Shown here: positions 8,469 through 16,388 of the stretch, piece by piece
How the letters are laid out: the number at the start of each line of letters is the position of its first letter
Numbering within the stretch: position 1 is the stretch's first letter
Assembly (NCBI GenBank): GCA_046331565.1
Contig: JAXLQP010000001.1
Span: forward strand, 2,728,001 to 2,792,000
Length of the DNA stretch: 64,000 bases
Reading direction: 5' to 3'
DNA from: DASRDU01 sp046331565
GTDB lineage: Bacteria > Acidobacteriota > Blastocatellia > RBC074
Made by a program: the position numbers and the translations under genes
Notes under the pieces: model-generated
Database searches by the model: none
Seen by the model: the letters and a program-made list of their open reading frames with translations, nothing else
Told to the model about the DNA's origin: nothing

Positions 8469-11400
8469 TCATTCACCCTGCATGACGAAAGCGGCCCAGT
8501 AATAGGGCGAGCGCCAGCGCGGGTGATGCAGCAATGAAGTCTGCGCGGCGCGCAGGGCAGCGCCGGGACGCTGCGGTTGCGGGCCGAGCAGGCGGGCATA
8601 AAAGCGGCTCATCAGTTCCGCTGTGCCCTGATCGCTGACATTCCACAGACTCGCCACGACGCGCGCGGCTCCGGCATACATAAAGCCGCGCGTCAGCACG
8701 CCGATGCCTTCACCTCTGGCCGATTTGCCCAGCGCCGTGCGGCAGCCGCTCAGCACGACCAGATCAGCCGGAAGTTTCAGATTGAAAATTTCCGGCGCGG
8801 ACAATGCCCAGGGCTGCGGCTGTCCCGCTTCGTTGAAGCGCGAAAACAGCAGCCGCGACAGTTCAGGACTCTCAGCATCGAAATAGCCGTGCGTGGCGAA
8901 GTGAATGATGCGGTACTCGCTCAGTTGCGCGCTCATTGCCGTCGCACGGCTGGCCCTGAAATCCAGCGCCCGCAAACTCGCGTCAGCGGGAACGAGTTTC
9001 AGAATCCGGTCGGCTTCTTCTCTGGTGAAAGGCAGGCGGCTGACCTGGATTTCACCGGGCCGCTGTTGCAGCACGCGCGTCTGTTCGGGCTGCGCGACGG
9101 AACGCTGGTCAGCGGCGGCAATCCTGACAGTCGTGATGCGGCTGTCATTCGCTTCAAAGACCGGATCGGCCAGCACGGCAATAGTCTTTGCAGGCGTCTG
9201 CTGCCGCACGGGTGCGCGCCGCGCTTCAACCAGCACCGAAGCCGAGGGCAGGCTGATGATTTCGTGACTGACAATCAGGGGTTGGGGATTGGGGAATGGG
9301 GGTTGGGGGTTGGGGGTTGGAGGCTGGAGTTTCTTCTTTCCATCCCCCATCCTCCATCCCCTGTCCCCTGCTGACAGTGCTGCAAACGGCACATACTGCA
9401 ACGCGCCGTCGGCCACGATCAGCAGCCGCTTCCGGCCAGACTGGCGCAGGGCGGGCCGGAGAACCATCCGGGACAGGTTCGCTGCGGCCTGCCAGTATTG
9501 CGCATCAGCGCGCGCAATGCGGGCCTGACGCTGCGCCGACGATTCTTTCGCATCGCCCTGATTACGCGCCGTCAGTAAATCAAGCGTGCGCCGCGCCGCG
9601 GTTTCAATGCGCTCGCGGCCCGGCAGTTCATAACCCTGCACGCTGTTGCGGCTGACGACCCACAGGTAGCTGCGCTCTTTGCCAAGCAGGTATTCAAGCA
9701 GCAGCGTGTCATCAGGCAGTTCCTGCTGAATCTCAGCGAGTGCGAGCGGCTGCGGCTGCGTCAGGGCGGCATAACGCGGGCTTTGCCGCCGAATCTGTGT
9801 CTCGATGTCCTGTAACCGGCTTCTGATTTCCGACGTGGTTTTCTTCATCGCCGATGCCTGCGCCGGGCTGTGCGGATTGCTGAGCATCTGCATCTGCCGT
9901 TCAAGCTGCTCGTTGAGCTGTTGCTGCAATTGTTTTTCCTGGCGCAGCAGTGCAGGGTCAGCGCCCTGGCGAATATCAAAGCGCGCTTCCATCAGCAGTT
10001 CACGCAGGCTGCGGGCGCGGGCGCGTTCGCTGGCCTCGAATGCCCGCGCGACAAAATCCTCGCGCTGCCCGCCCGGATCGCGGCGCGAGGTGCGGCGCTG
10101 CTGCATCAGCAGGTCAATGTAAAGTTCATAGTAATCCTGCACCGAAGCGAGATAAGTTGACCGCTGTTCCTGACTCGCCAGGCGCGTGCGCAACTCTTCA
10201 ATGATGGCAATGGCCTTTTCGATGTGGTCGCGGGCTTCGCTGAGGTTGCCCTGTGCGCGTTCGGTGCGGGCGAGGCCAAGCAGTGACTGCGCTTCGCCCG
10301 CCGGGCTTTGCAGGTCGCGGCTGATGGTCAGCGCCTGAGTGAAATGATCGAAAGCTGAAGTGTATTCGCTGTTCTTGAAGCTGAGCCTGCCGAGGCTGAG
10401 ATGAACAGTGGCCTCGCCCTGCGGGCTGCGCATTTTCTGCATCAGCGCGAATGACTGGTTCAGGTAATCCAGCGCCTGATCCTTGTCGCCCATTTCAGCC
10501 GCCACTTCGCCCAGGTTATTCAGGACGATGGCTTCGCCGCGCTGTTCGCCGGTTTCGCGGTAAACCGCCAGGGCCTGTTTGAGCGCCTCAAGCTGCTGCT
10601 GTTTGTCCTCGCCTGCGGCCACGCGGCTGAGGCTCATCAGGGCGCCCACTTCCATGCGGCGGTTGCTGGTGCGGCGAAAGAGCGGCACGGCTTCTGACAG
10701 ATACTCGCGCGCTTTTTGTTTGTCGCCGGCCAGCGCATAAGTCACACCAAGCTGGTTGGCCGCAAAAGCGATCAGATCGTCATCCTTCAATTCGCGGCCA
10801 ATTTCGAGCGCCTCAGTGACGCAGTCAATCGCCTGCTGCATTTCACCCTTCTGGCGATAAAAATCGCCCATATTCAGCAACCCGCCGCCCAAAGATCTTT
10901 TGTTGCCGCTGGCGCGTCTGATTTGCAGCGACTGCGTGTAAGCATCCTCGGCCTGCGCCATCTGTCCGAGCATGCCGAAGGCGATTCCCAGACTGTTGAG
11001 CGTCATGATTTCGCCGTTGCGGTGGTTGCTTTCACGATAAAGCGGCAGCGCCTGCTGATAATATTCAACGCCCTGCTGTGCCTCACCGAGCCGGGTGTGA
11101 CGCTGGCCGATGCCGAGCAGGGCTTCTGCGAGCCTGGCGCGATCATTGATCTGTCGCAGCAGCGTGGCCGCCGCTTCAAGCCGGTCAACCGACTGGCGCA
11201 GGGCTTCGCCTGATCCCTGATTAGTCAGGGCGCTCGCTTCAGCAAACAGGTGAAACACCCTGATCCTGGTGCGGTCGTCCGGCTGCTCAGCGCGCACTTC
11301 ATTGATCTTTGCCTGATAGCGTCCCGGCTTTGCGTCCTTCTCAAGCGCGCGAATGGTGAGGCGATAAACTCCCGGCTGTGCGGTGACAACCTTGAGCGGC

Positions 11401-11723
11401 TCAGGCCCGCGATCACCGTTCGGGCTGTCCACCTTGTCAATCACCGCGCCGTCAGGCCCGGTCAGCTCGACTTCAACATCAATGCCGCGCTGATCAACGA
11501 CCAGGTCAAGATACTGTTTTGCTTCGAGCGTAATCAGGTAAACGTGCGCTTCACCGCCCGACATTTCGCGTTCGACGGGACTGCCCGGCAGCAGCGGCAC
11601 GGCGTCCTGACCATTTGCGAAAATGCGCGCAGCAGGCAGAAAAATTGCGACGATGAACAGGCTGGTAAGGATTCCTGTGGTGAGGGAACGATGGTGAACT
11701 GAAGGGCCTGTGTAAGGGGGCAT
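8469..11723 (-). CDS. TPR-CHAT domain protein, exported
   Basis: 1084 residues from the ATG at 11723, which has a GGAG site. A signal-anchor-like segment (about 15-40) is followed by a PPC-type beta domain (about 55-130), roughly ten TPR units (about 140-520), a coiled-coil linker (about 590-660) and a C-terminal CHAT peptidase domain. The caspase-like dyad is visible: His about 945 in HFATHG and Cys about 994 in VLSGCRTA, so it looks catalytically intact. CHAT proteins are caspase relatives acting as regulated proteases. Residues about 784-815 inside the CHAT domain are a Pro/Asn/Gln/Gly-rich insert encoded by a G-rich heptamer repeat. The kinase and DUF4384 neighbours suggest a signalling module. 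Confidence 0.88.
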   Translation of the reverse strand: MPPYTGPSVHHRSLTTGILTSLFIVAIFLPAARIFANGQDAVPLLPGSPVEREMSGGEAHVYLITLEAKQYLDLVVDQRGIDVEVELTGPDGAVIDKVDSPNGDRGPEPLKVVTAQPGVYRLTIRALEKDAKPGRYQAKINEVRAEQPDDRTRIRVFHLFAEASALTNQGSGEALRQSVDRLEAAATLLRQINDRARLAEALLGIGQRHTRLGEAQQGVEYYQQALPLYRESNHRNGEIMTLNSLGIAFGMLGQMAQAEDAYTQSLQIRRASGNKRSLGGGLLNMGDFYRQKGEMQQAIDCVTEALEIGRELKDDDLIAFAANQLGVTYALAGDKQKAREYLSEAVPLFRRTSNRRMEVGALMSLSRVAAGEDKQQQLEALKQALAVYRETGEQRGEAIVLNNLGEVAAEMGDKDQALDYLNQSFALMQKMRSPQGEATVHLSLGRLSFKNSEYTSAFDHFTQALTISRDLQSPAGEAQSLLGLARTERAQGNLSEARDHIEKAIAIIEELRTRLASQEQRSTYLASVQDYYELYIDLLMQQRRTSRRDPGGQREDFVARAFEASERARARSLRELLMEARFDIRQGADPALLRQEKQLQQQLNEQLERQMQMLSNPHSPAQASAMKKTTSEIRSRLQDIETQIRRQSPRYAALTQPQPLALAEIQQELPDDTLLLEYLLGKERSYLWVVSRNSVQGYELPGRERIETAARRTLDLLTARNQGDAKESSAQRQARIARADAQYWQAAANLSRMVLRPALRQSGRKRLLIVADGALQYVPFAALSAGDRGWRMGDGKKKLQPPTPNPQPPFPNPQPLIVSHEIISLPSASVLVEARRAPVRQQTPAKTIAVLADPVFEANDSRITTVRIAAADQRSVAQPEQTRVLQQRPGEIQVSRLPFTREEADRILKLVPADASLRALDFRASRATAMSAQLSEYRIIHFATHGYFDAESPELSRLLFSRFNEAGQPQPWALSAPEIFNLKLPADLVVLSGCRTALGKSARGEGIGVLTRGFMYAGAARVVASLWNVSDQGTAELMSRFYARLLGPQPQRPGAALRAAQTSLLHHPRWRSPYYWAAFVMQGE
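9278..9369. repeat. G-rich heptamer tract R5 inside the CHAT gene
   Basis: On the plus strand 9278-9329 reads as tandem GGGGTTG/GGGGATT-like heptamers, followed at 9350-9369 by partly complementary CCCCCAT/CCTCCAT units. It is in frame with the CHAT coding sequence and encodes about 32 low-complexity residues. The G-runs could form quadruplexes on the template strand. Confidence 0.85.
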
Positions 11724-12135
11724 GACATTTACTCCTTCAATCAGTTGCGGGCGGGAAACAACAGGATGAGATGACAGGCGCAAAAGTTTTGTTATGCGCT
11801 GTCATTCGTTACGCCGGGCAATGTGCTGCCGGATTCACGACTTTCCGCGGGGAATTTCCGGCGAACTGAATGGTCTTTGAAAATCGGATCAGATTTCAAT
11901 TGCGTCAACGGGAAGTGTTGCGCGATTTGCCAAAATCGCGTGGCACTCGCAATCGGCCCGTGACGTAAGCCGCGCGATTTTGGCAAATCGCGCAACACTG
12001 GTTGTTTCCGTACACCAGTCCGAAATCTGATCTGAATGCACCTGCCTTTCGCCACCTTTCAGGGGCGCACCCGGAGAACTCGGTTGTCAGGCACAATTTG
12101 AAAGTAACCGAGAGTATTTCTCATTTGGTTCTTCA
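11724..12135. other. 412-bp spacer dominated by an R3 repeat
   Basis: It holds the full R3 copy at 11882-12034 and otherwise no credible gene. The part next to the CHAT start (11724-11880) must carry its promoter, but no clear element was recognised. Confidence 0.6.
11882..12034. repeat. Dispersed repeat R3, full copy
   Basis: An inner pair of perfect 26-bp arms lies at 11915-11940 and 11973-11998 (core GCGCGATTTGCCAAAATCGC). It is flanked by outer segments sharing TCAGATTT/AAATCTGA, giving a bipartite hairpin of about 150 bp. It matches 63046-63202 along its length and 7267-7335 over half its length. Confidence 0.85.
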
Positions 12136-12639
12136 TCACACTTTCGGCTGCGCCGTCTTGCATCCGTGTGAAGCTACGATCTGCCACTTACCATTTCTCT
12201 TCACCCACACATCGGTGTATATGTAGTGTCCGCTACTATCCTTGCCTTTGGTCTGGCTCTTTTCAATTTGACCATAGGTGACTACGGCTGAATCGTTGAA
12301 GGCCCGAACCCTGATATTTTCCAGCTTCATAGATTCAGCCTTGTACGCTCCAGCCTTTACGCTCTCCAGCACCTGTGTTTTCGTTTCGGTGCTGCCATCC
12401 CAATTTATGTAGATACAGTCATCCGCCAAAATGCGGTCGGTGAATGCGATGTCGCCTTTTATAGTTGCATCTACCCAATCCTGCTCCATTCTGGCAAGCA
12501 ACTGTTCGACATTTTCGGTCGGGCTGGCAGTGGCAGTGGCGGCAGTTGCAGATGAAATTGCTTGCTTCCGGGTTGTGGCACAAGAAGAAAAAGAACTCAC
12601 CATTGCTGCAAGTATTACAACACTGAAAATCTGCTTCAT
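12136..12639 (-). CDS. DUF4440/SnoaL-like lipoprotein
   Basis: 167 residues. The signal peptide ends in a lipobox (SFSSC, Cys about 20), so a lipid-anchored envelope protein is predicted. After an Ala/Thr-rich linker comes an NTF2-like fold of the DUF4440 type: LLARMEQDWVDATIKGD, then DDCIYINWDG and a C-terminal strand WQIVASHG. Members bind small ligands or act as isomerase-like enzymes; the substrate is unknown. A strong AAAGGAG site precedes the ATG. Base composition is visibly lower in G+C than in its neighbours, a hint of later arrival. Confidence 0.8.
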   Translation of the reverse strand: MKQIFSVVILAAMVSSFSSCATTRKQAISSATAATATASPTENVEQLLARMEQDWVDATIKGDIAFTDRILADDCIYINWDGSTETKTQVLESVKAGAYKAESMKLENIRVRAFNDSAVVTYGQIEKSQTKGKDSSGHYIYTDVWVKRNGKWQIVASHGCKTAQPKV

Positions 12640-12730
12640 TTTAATAGCTCCTTTCGGTGTTTACTGCTGGTTGAGAGATTTGCCAGGTCATCGGCGCCCA
12701 ACTGTCAGTTCGCCGGACACGCCAGGCCGC

Positions 12731-15052
12731 TCAGCTATGCTCAAACAGGACGCGCTGAACCAGCAGGTCGCCGTTTGTCGAAATCGTCGTCTGCTTCTTC
12801 TCTTCATCAACGCGGCGTTCCGGCCTGGCAGCAGTTCGCAACAGGTTCTCAATCGCCCGGATGGCGGCCTTGTCTTTGATCTCGCCTTTGTCAGTTGGAT
12901 TAATTGCTCCCCGGACTGAGCCTGATTCCATCAGCGGCAGGCGTTGCGCCGACCAGATCAGCCAGATCGTTTCGGTGCCTTTGCGGCTGTCGAGTTCAAA
13001 GACCGAAGTTTCAGGAATCAACTGCCGCTGCCCCGACTCAAGCTGCGCCAGGCCGCGATTGCTTTGCGGATCAGGAAAGAGCAGGTTGTAACGCGGCAAT
13101 CCCTCATTCTTTTCCGGGCCTTCGCCCACGACATACAGAAAGCCTGACTGCGGGCTGGCGATGCCGAGCCGCACCTGGTCTTTTGCGCCGAGCAGAACTT
13201 CCTGCGGAAAGCGGAGCGGTTCGTTCAGCTTTTCACCCCGGTATCTTTCGACCAGCACCCAGTAAGTCAGCGTGCGTGACGACTGAACCGGCGCAGTCGA
13301 GGGAGCCTTGCCCGCGCGAATCCAGTTCATCACTTTCGGCGCAAATGCCAGCCCGAAAATCACGAGCAACAACACCGGCGCTGCGGCGAGATACCATTTC
13401 AGTTTTGACGAGCGCCCAGTAACGGGTTCGCCCGGTTGAGTCGTGAAAGGTGAAGGCGCGCCGAGCGAGGCCGGACGCTGCGGATTGCCAAGCGTGCCGT
13501 CGCACAGGTTGTAAAGCTGAATTTTCATGCCCGACGGCAGCACCATTTCGCCGAGTTCGTGCAGCCTCGCCTCCTGGTTCGACAACTGGCTGAGCACATC
13601 GGCTACAGCGCCTGAAACCAGAATGTGCCCCTCTTCGCCCAGGTCAGCCAGTTGCTGCGCGACGGCGACACCGCCGCCCGTGACCATCCGGTGCGCGTTG
13701 ATGTCAGCGAGGCGATGCACCGGGCCGCTGTGAATGCCCATTTTCAGTTTCAACTGCGACCCGGCGGCCCTGGCGATTTCGAGCGCGCACCTGACGGGAG
13801 AAACCGCCGAGCGAAAAAAGACCAGCGCCAGGCCATCACTGGCCGGAAGACTGATGAGTTGATTCTGGCTGTTCACCTGCCGGTATTCCGGTGCATCCCG
13901 CACGATCTGCTGCAACTGCTGCAAGGCCCGCGCCTGCTGATCGAGCGGCAGCGCCGAATAGCGCACGATCCGCACATACAGCACATGCGCAATCTCGACC
14001 GTCGGCAGGGCGCTGGCGGATGATCCGGTTTGCGCTCCGGCATCGGGCATCGTGGCGGCCAGCGCAACCAGTTCGGTCTCAGCCTGCCGCGCCCCGGCTT
14101 TGCGCGCCACCGGCTTTGACAGCAGCGCCCGCGCCAGATCGTCACCGAAAATGCGCGCACTGCTGAACCGATGTTCAGGATCCCAGGCCAGCGCCCTGAG
14201 GATGATGGCTTCGGCTTCCAGCGGCAGATCAGGCCGTAACTCTGAAGGTCTGGCCTGAACTCCGGCGCGCTGAAGTTCAGCGAGGTGAACCGCCGATTCA
14301 GGATTGAACGGCGGCTGCCCGGTCAGCATTTCGTAAGCCATCACGCCGAGGGCGTAAATGTCGCTGGCGGCAATGGGCCTGCCGCGCAACTGTTCGGGAG
14401 CCATGTAAGGCAGCGTTCCGGCGGCCTGCGTCACCTGGCGGCTGGCGGCAAGCTGTGAATCCTTGACGGTGGCAATGCCGAAATCAATCAGCCGGGCCAG
14501 TTCCTCGCCCTCAGCGAGCCGCTGAATCATGATGTTTTCGGGTTTGATGTCGCGGTGAAAGACGCCTTTGTCGTGCGCCGCGCTCAGCGCATGCCCAATC
14601 TGCCGCATCAGGTCGGCCACACGCTCAAGCGACAGCGGGCCGGATTGCATCAGCGTCCCCAGACTGCCGCCTTCGATAAACTGCGTCACCAGCCAGGGGC
14701 GACCGTCGGGCATCTCGCCTGCATCCAGCACGCCGACCACGCCGGGATGATCAATTCTGGCGAGCGCTTCGATTTCCTGCCGGAACTTCAGCTTGAACCA
14801 TTCCTGATGAGTGGTGCCTTCCAGTTCTTCAAGCATGACCTTGACGACCACCGGCTTTGACATCAACTGCTGATCGCGGGCGAGGTAAACCACACCGACC
14901 CCGCCGCGTCCCAGTCGTCGCTCAATCAGGTAGCGCCCCTTGAGCAGCATGCCGACATAGCTGGCTGACGGCCCTCTGGCTTCAGCCTCAGCAGGCCATT
15001 CACCTGATTCATTCAATGCTGTCGCGTCAGGCTGATTCGGCTCAGTGTTCAT
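12731..15052 (-). CDS. Ser/Thr protein kinase with degenerate cyclase domain and DUF4384-like tail
   Basis: 773 residues from the ATG at 15052 (GGGGAG upstream; a GTG at 15073 is less likely). An intact kinase domain (about 35-310) shows LGRGGVGVVYLA, HRDIKPEN, DFGIA and APE. It is followed by a class III cyclase homology domain (about 355-510). The usual metal-binding D in FxDIVGYS is replaced (YVRIVRYS) and the NVxGxGINxAQR block reads MVTGGGVAVAQQL, so catalysis is unlikely and a sensing or scaffold role is inferred. A single TM helix (about 560-580) leads to an external DUF4384-like domain containing SPQSGFLYVVGE. It may sense an outside ligand and phosphorylate cytoplasmic targets. Confidence 0.88.
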   Translation of the reverse strand: MNTEPNQPDATALNESGEWPAEAEARGPSASYVGMLLKGRYLIERRLGRGGVGVVYLARDQQLMSKPVVVKVMLEELEGTTHQEWFKLKFRQEIEALARIDHPGVVGVLDAGEMPDGRPWLVTQFIEGGSLGTLMQSGPLSLERVADLMRQIGHALSAAHDKGVFHRDIKPENIMIQRLAEGEELARLIDFGIATVKDSQLAASRQVTQAAGTLPYMAPEQLRGRPIAASDIYALGVMAYEMLTGQPPFNPESAVHLAELQRAGVQARPSELRPDLPLEAEAIILRALAWDPEHRFSSARIFGDDLARALLSKPVARKAGARQAETELVALAATMPDAGAQTGSSASALPTVEIAHVLYVRIVRYSALPLDQQARALQQLQQIVRDAPEYRQVNSQNQLISLPASDGLALVFFRSAVSPVRCALEIARAAGSQLKLKMGIHSGPVHRLADINAHRMVTGGGVAVAQQLADLGEEGHILVSGAVADVLSQLSNQEARLHELGEMVLPSGMKIQLYNLCDGTLGNPQRPASLGAPSPFTTQPGEPVTGRSSKLKWYLAAAPVLLLVIFGLAFAPKVMNWIRAGKAPSTAPVQSSRTLTYWVLVERYRGEKLNEPLRFPQEVLLGAKDQVRLGIASPQSGFLYVVGEGPEKNEGLPRYNLLFPDPQSNRGLAQLESGQRQLIPETSVFELDSRKGTETIWLIWSAQRLPLMESGSVRGAINPTDKGEIKDKAAIRAIENLLRTAARPERRVDEEKKQTTISTNGDLLVQRVLFEHS

Positions 15053-15220
15053 GCAGCCAGGCTCCCCGCACACCTGAAAAATGCGCCAATCGGGCGAATG
15101 AAAAACCCGCCCTGCGCGTTGATACCGGAATGGACAGTGATGAAGACGTTGTCAGAATTTAATTCGGCTCACATTCTGAATCAATTCCGGCCCGATGACA
15201 ATCAGCCGTTTTATACTTTC

Positions 15221-15340
15221 AGGGTCAAAGCCGTCACCTGGGTACGCACGCTTCCAGCGTGCCGGGCTTTTATGAAGTCGTTGTTTTCGCACAATACAGC
15301 ATGCTGGAAGCGTGCGTACCCAGGTGACGACATTGACCCT
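15221..15340. repeat. Dispersed inverted repeat R6, copy 1
   Basis: Arms 15221-15262 and 15299-15340 (42 bp) are complementary with about three mismatches; the core is CACCTGGGTACGCACGCTTC. The related copy at 29386-29491 shares the GCTGGAAGCGTGCGTACCCA segment. The repeat lies in the kinase/rluD divergent spacer and explains the apparent N-terminal extension of the rluD reading frame. Confidence 0.85.
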
Positions 15341-15424
15341 GCTACGCGCGGCCCGATTGCTGCCTGCCCTGATCTGCGTTACATTCCCCCTTCACGGCTC
15401 ACACTTTTTCACCACACACAGACA

Positions 15425-16384
15425 TTGGACACTGACAAGCTTCAGACATTCGAATTTCAGGTCGAAGCGCCGGGGCTGCGCTTCGATCAGTTTCTGGCGC
15501 TGAACTTCCCGGCCATCAGTCTGACGCGAATTCGCCGCGCCATTCGTGAAGGCCACGCGCGCGTCAACGGCATACACCGCATTCAGGGCTGGATTCTGGT
15601 GCCCGGCGATCACGTCACGATCAGCATTGATCCGGCTTCGCCGACTTCCGCGCTGCCCGAAGCGATTCCGCTCGACATTCTTTTTGAAGATGACGACCTG
15701 ATCATTATCAACAAGTCGGCGGGGCTGCTCTCGCATCCGAGCACGAATGAAAAATCGGGCACGCTGATGAATGCGCTGGCGTGGCACTTTCTGCACAGCT
15801 CACACAAACCCGGCAAAACCGCCCCGCGCCCGGTGCTGCTGCATCGGCTCGACCGCGACACTTCGGGCGTGATTGCGATTTCAAAAAACGAACGCGCCAC
15901 GCGCATCGTGACCAAAGCCTTTCGTCAGCGCCGCGTCAGAAAAGCCTATCTCGCGCTGGTCAGCGGCGTGATGGCTGACGACACCGGATTGATTGACGCG
16001 CCCATCGGACGCGAAGCGCACACGTGGCCGCGCTGGCGCGTGATGGAAGGCGGCGACGCTTCGCAGACGCGCTTCACCGTCAAGGAGCGATTTGCTGGTC
16101 ACACGCTCGTTGAACTCGAACCGCTGACCGGACGCACGCATCAGTTGCGGATTCATTGCGCGCACATCGGGCATCCGATCATCGGCGATCAGGTTTACCG
16201 GGGCAGCAGTGAACATCACGCGCCCGGCATTCCGGGCCTGAAACTCAAACACCAGTTGCTGCACGCGCACCAGCTTACGCTGCGGCATCCGTCAACCGGC
16301 ACGGATATGACCTTCACTGCGCCGCTGCCGCCACTGATGGCCGAAGCCATCGAGCGACTTTCACAACACAAACAGGAGGACTGA
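15425..16384 (+). CDS. RluD/RluA-type pseudouridine synthase
   Basis: About 319 residues from a TTG at 15425; the frame stays open back to 15098 but that part is a repeat and has no homologous look, so the start is uncertain. An S4 RNA-binding domain (about 10-75, with RFDQFLA and RIRRAIREGHARVNG) precedes the catalytic domain. The catalytic Asp lies in HRLDRDTSGV, and the GRTHQLRIH motif is intact. RluA/RluD enzymes convert uridines in 23S rRNA or tRNA to pseudouridine; which site cannot be told. It ends 4 bp before the S9 peptidase start, and its tail supplies the AGGAGGA site for that gene. Confidence 0.88.
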   Translation: MDTDKLQTFEFQVEAPGLRFDQFLALNFPAISLTRIRRAIREGHARVNGIHRIQGWILVPGDHVTISIDPASPTSALPEAIPLDILFEDDDLIIINKSAGLLSHPSTNEKSGTLMNALAWHFLHSSHKPGKTAPRPVLLHRLDRDTSGVIAISKNERATRIVTKAFRQRRVRKAYLALVSGVMADDTGLIDAPIGREAHTWPRWRVMEGGDASQTRFTVKERFAGHTLVELEPLTGRTHQLRIHCAHIGHPIIGDQVYRGSSEHHAPGIPGLKLKHQLLHAHQLTLRHPSTGTDMTFTAPLPPLMAEAIERLSQHKQED

Positions 16385-16388
16385 AAAA

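Noticed and set aside
8302..8472. Upstream extension of the DUF4384-like gene to 8472
   Set aside because: The extension passes through hairpin R4, while the ATG at 8301 has an AAGGAG site and is followed by a proper signal peptide.
9278..9369. CRISPR-like direct repeats
   Set aside because: Units are 7 bp without spacers and lie in frame inside a protein domain; this is a simple tandem repeat.
15098..15424. N-terminal extension of the pseudouridine synthase reading frame
   Set aside because: It runs through dispersed repeat R6 and contains no S4-domain-like sequence, so it is spacer DNA.
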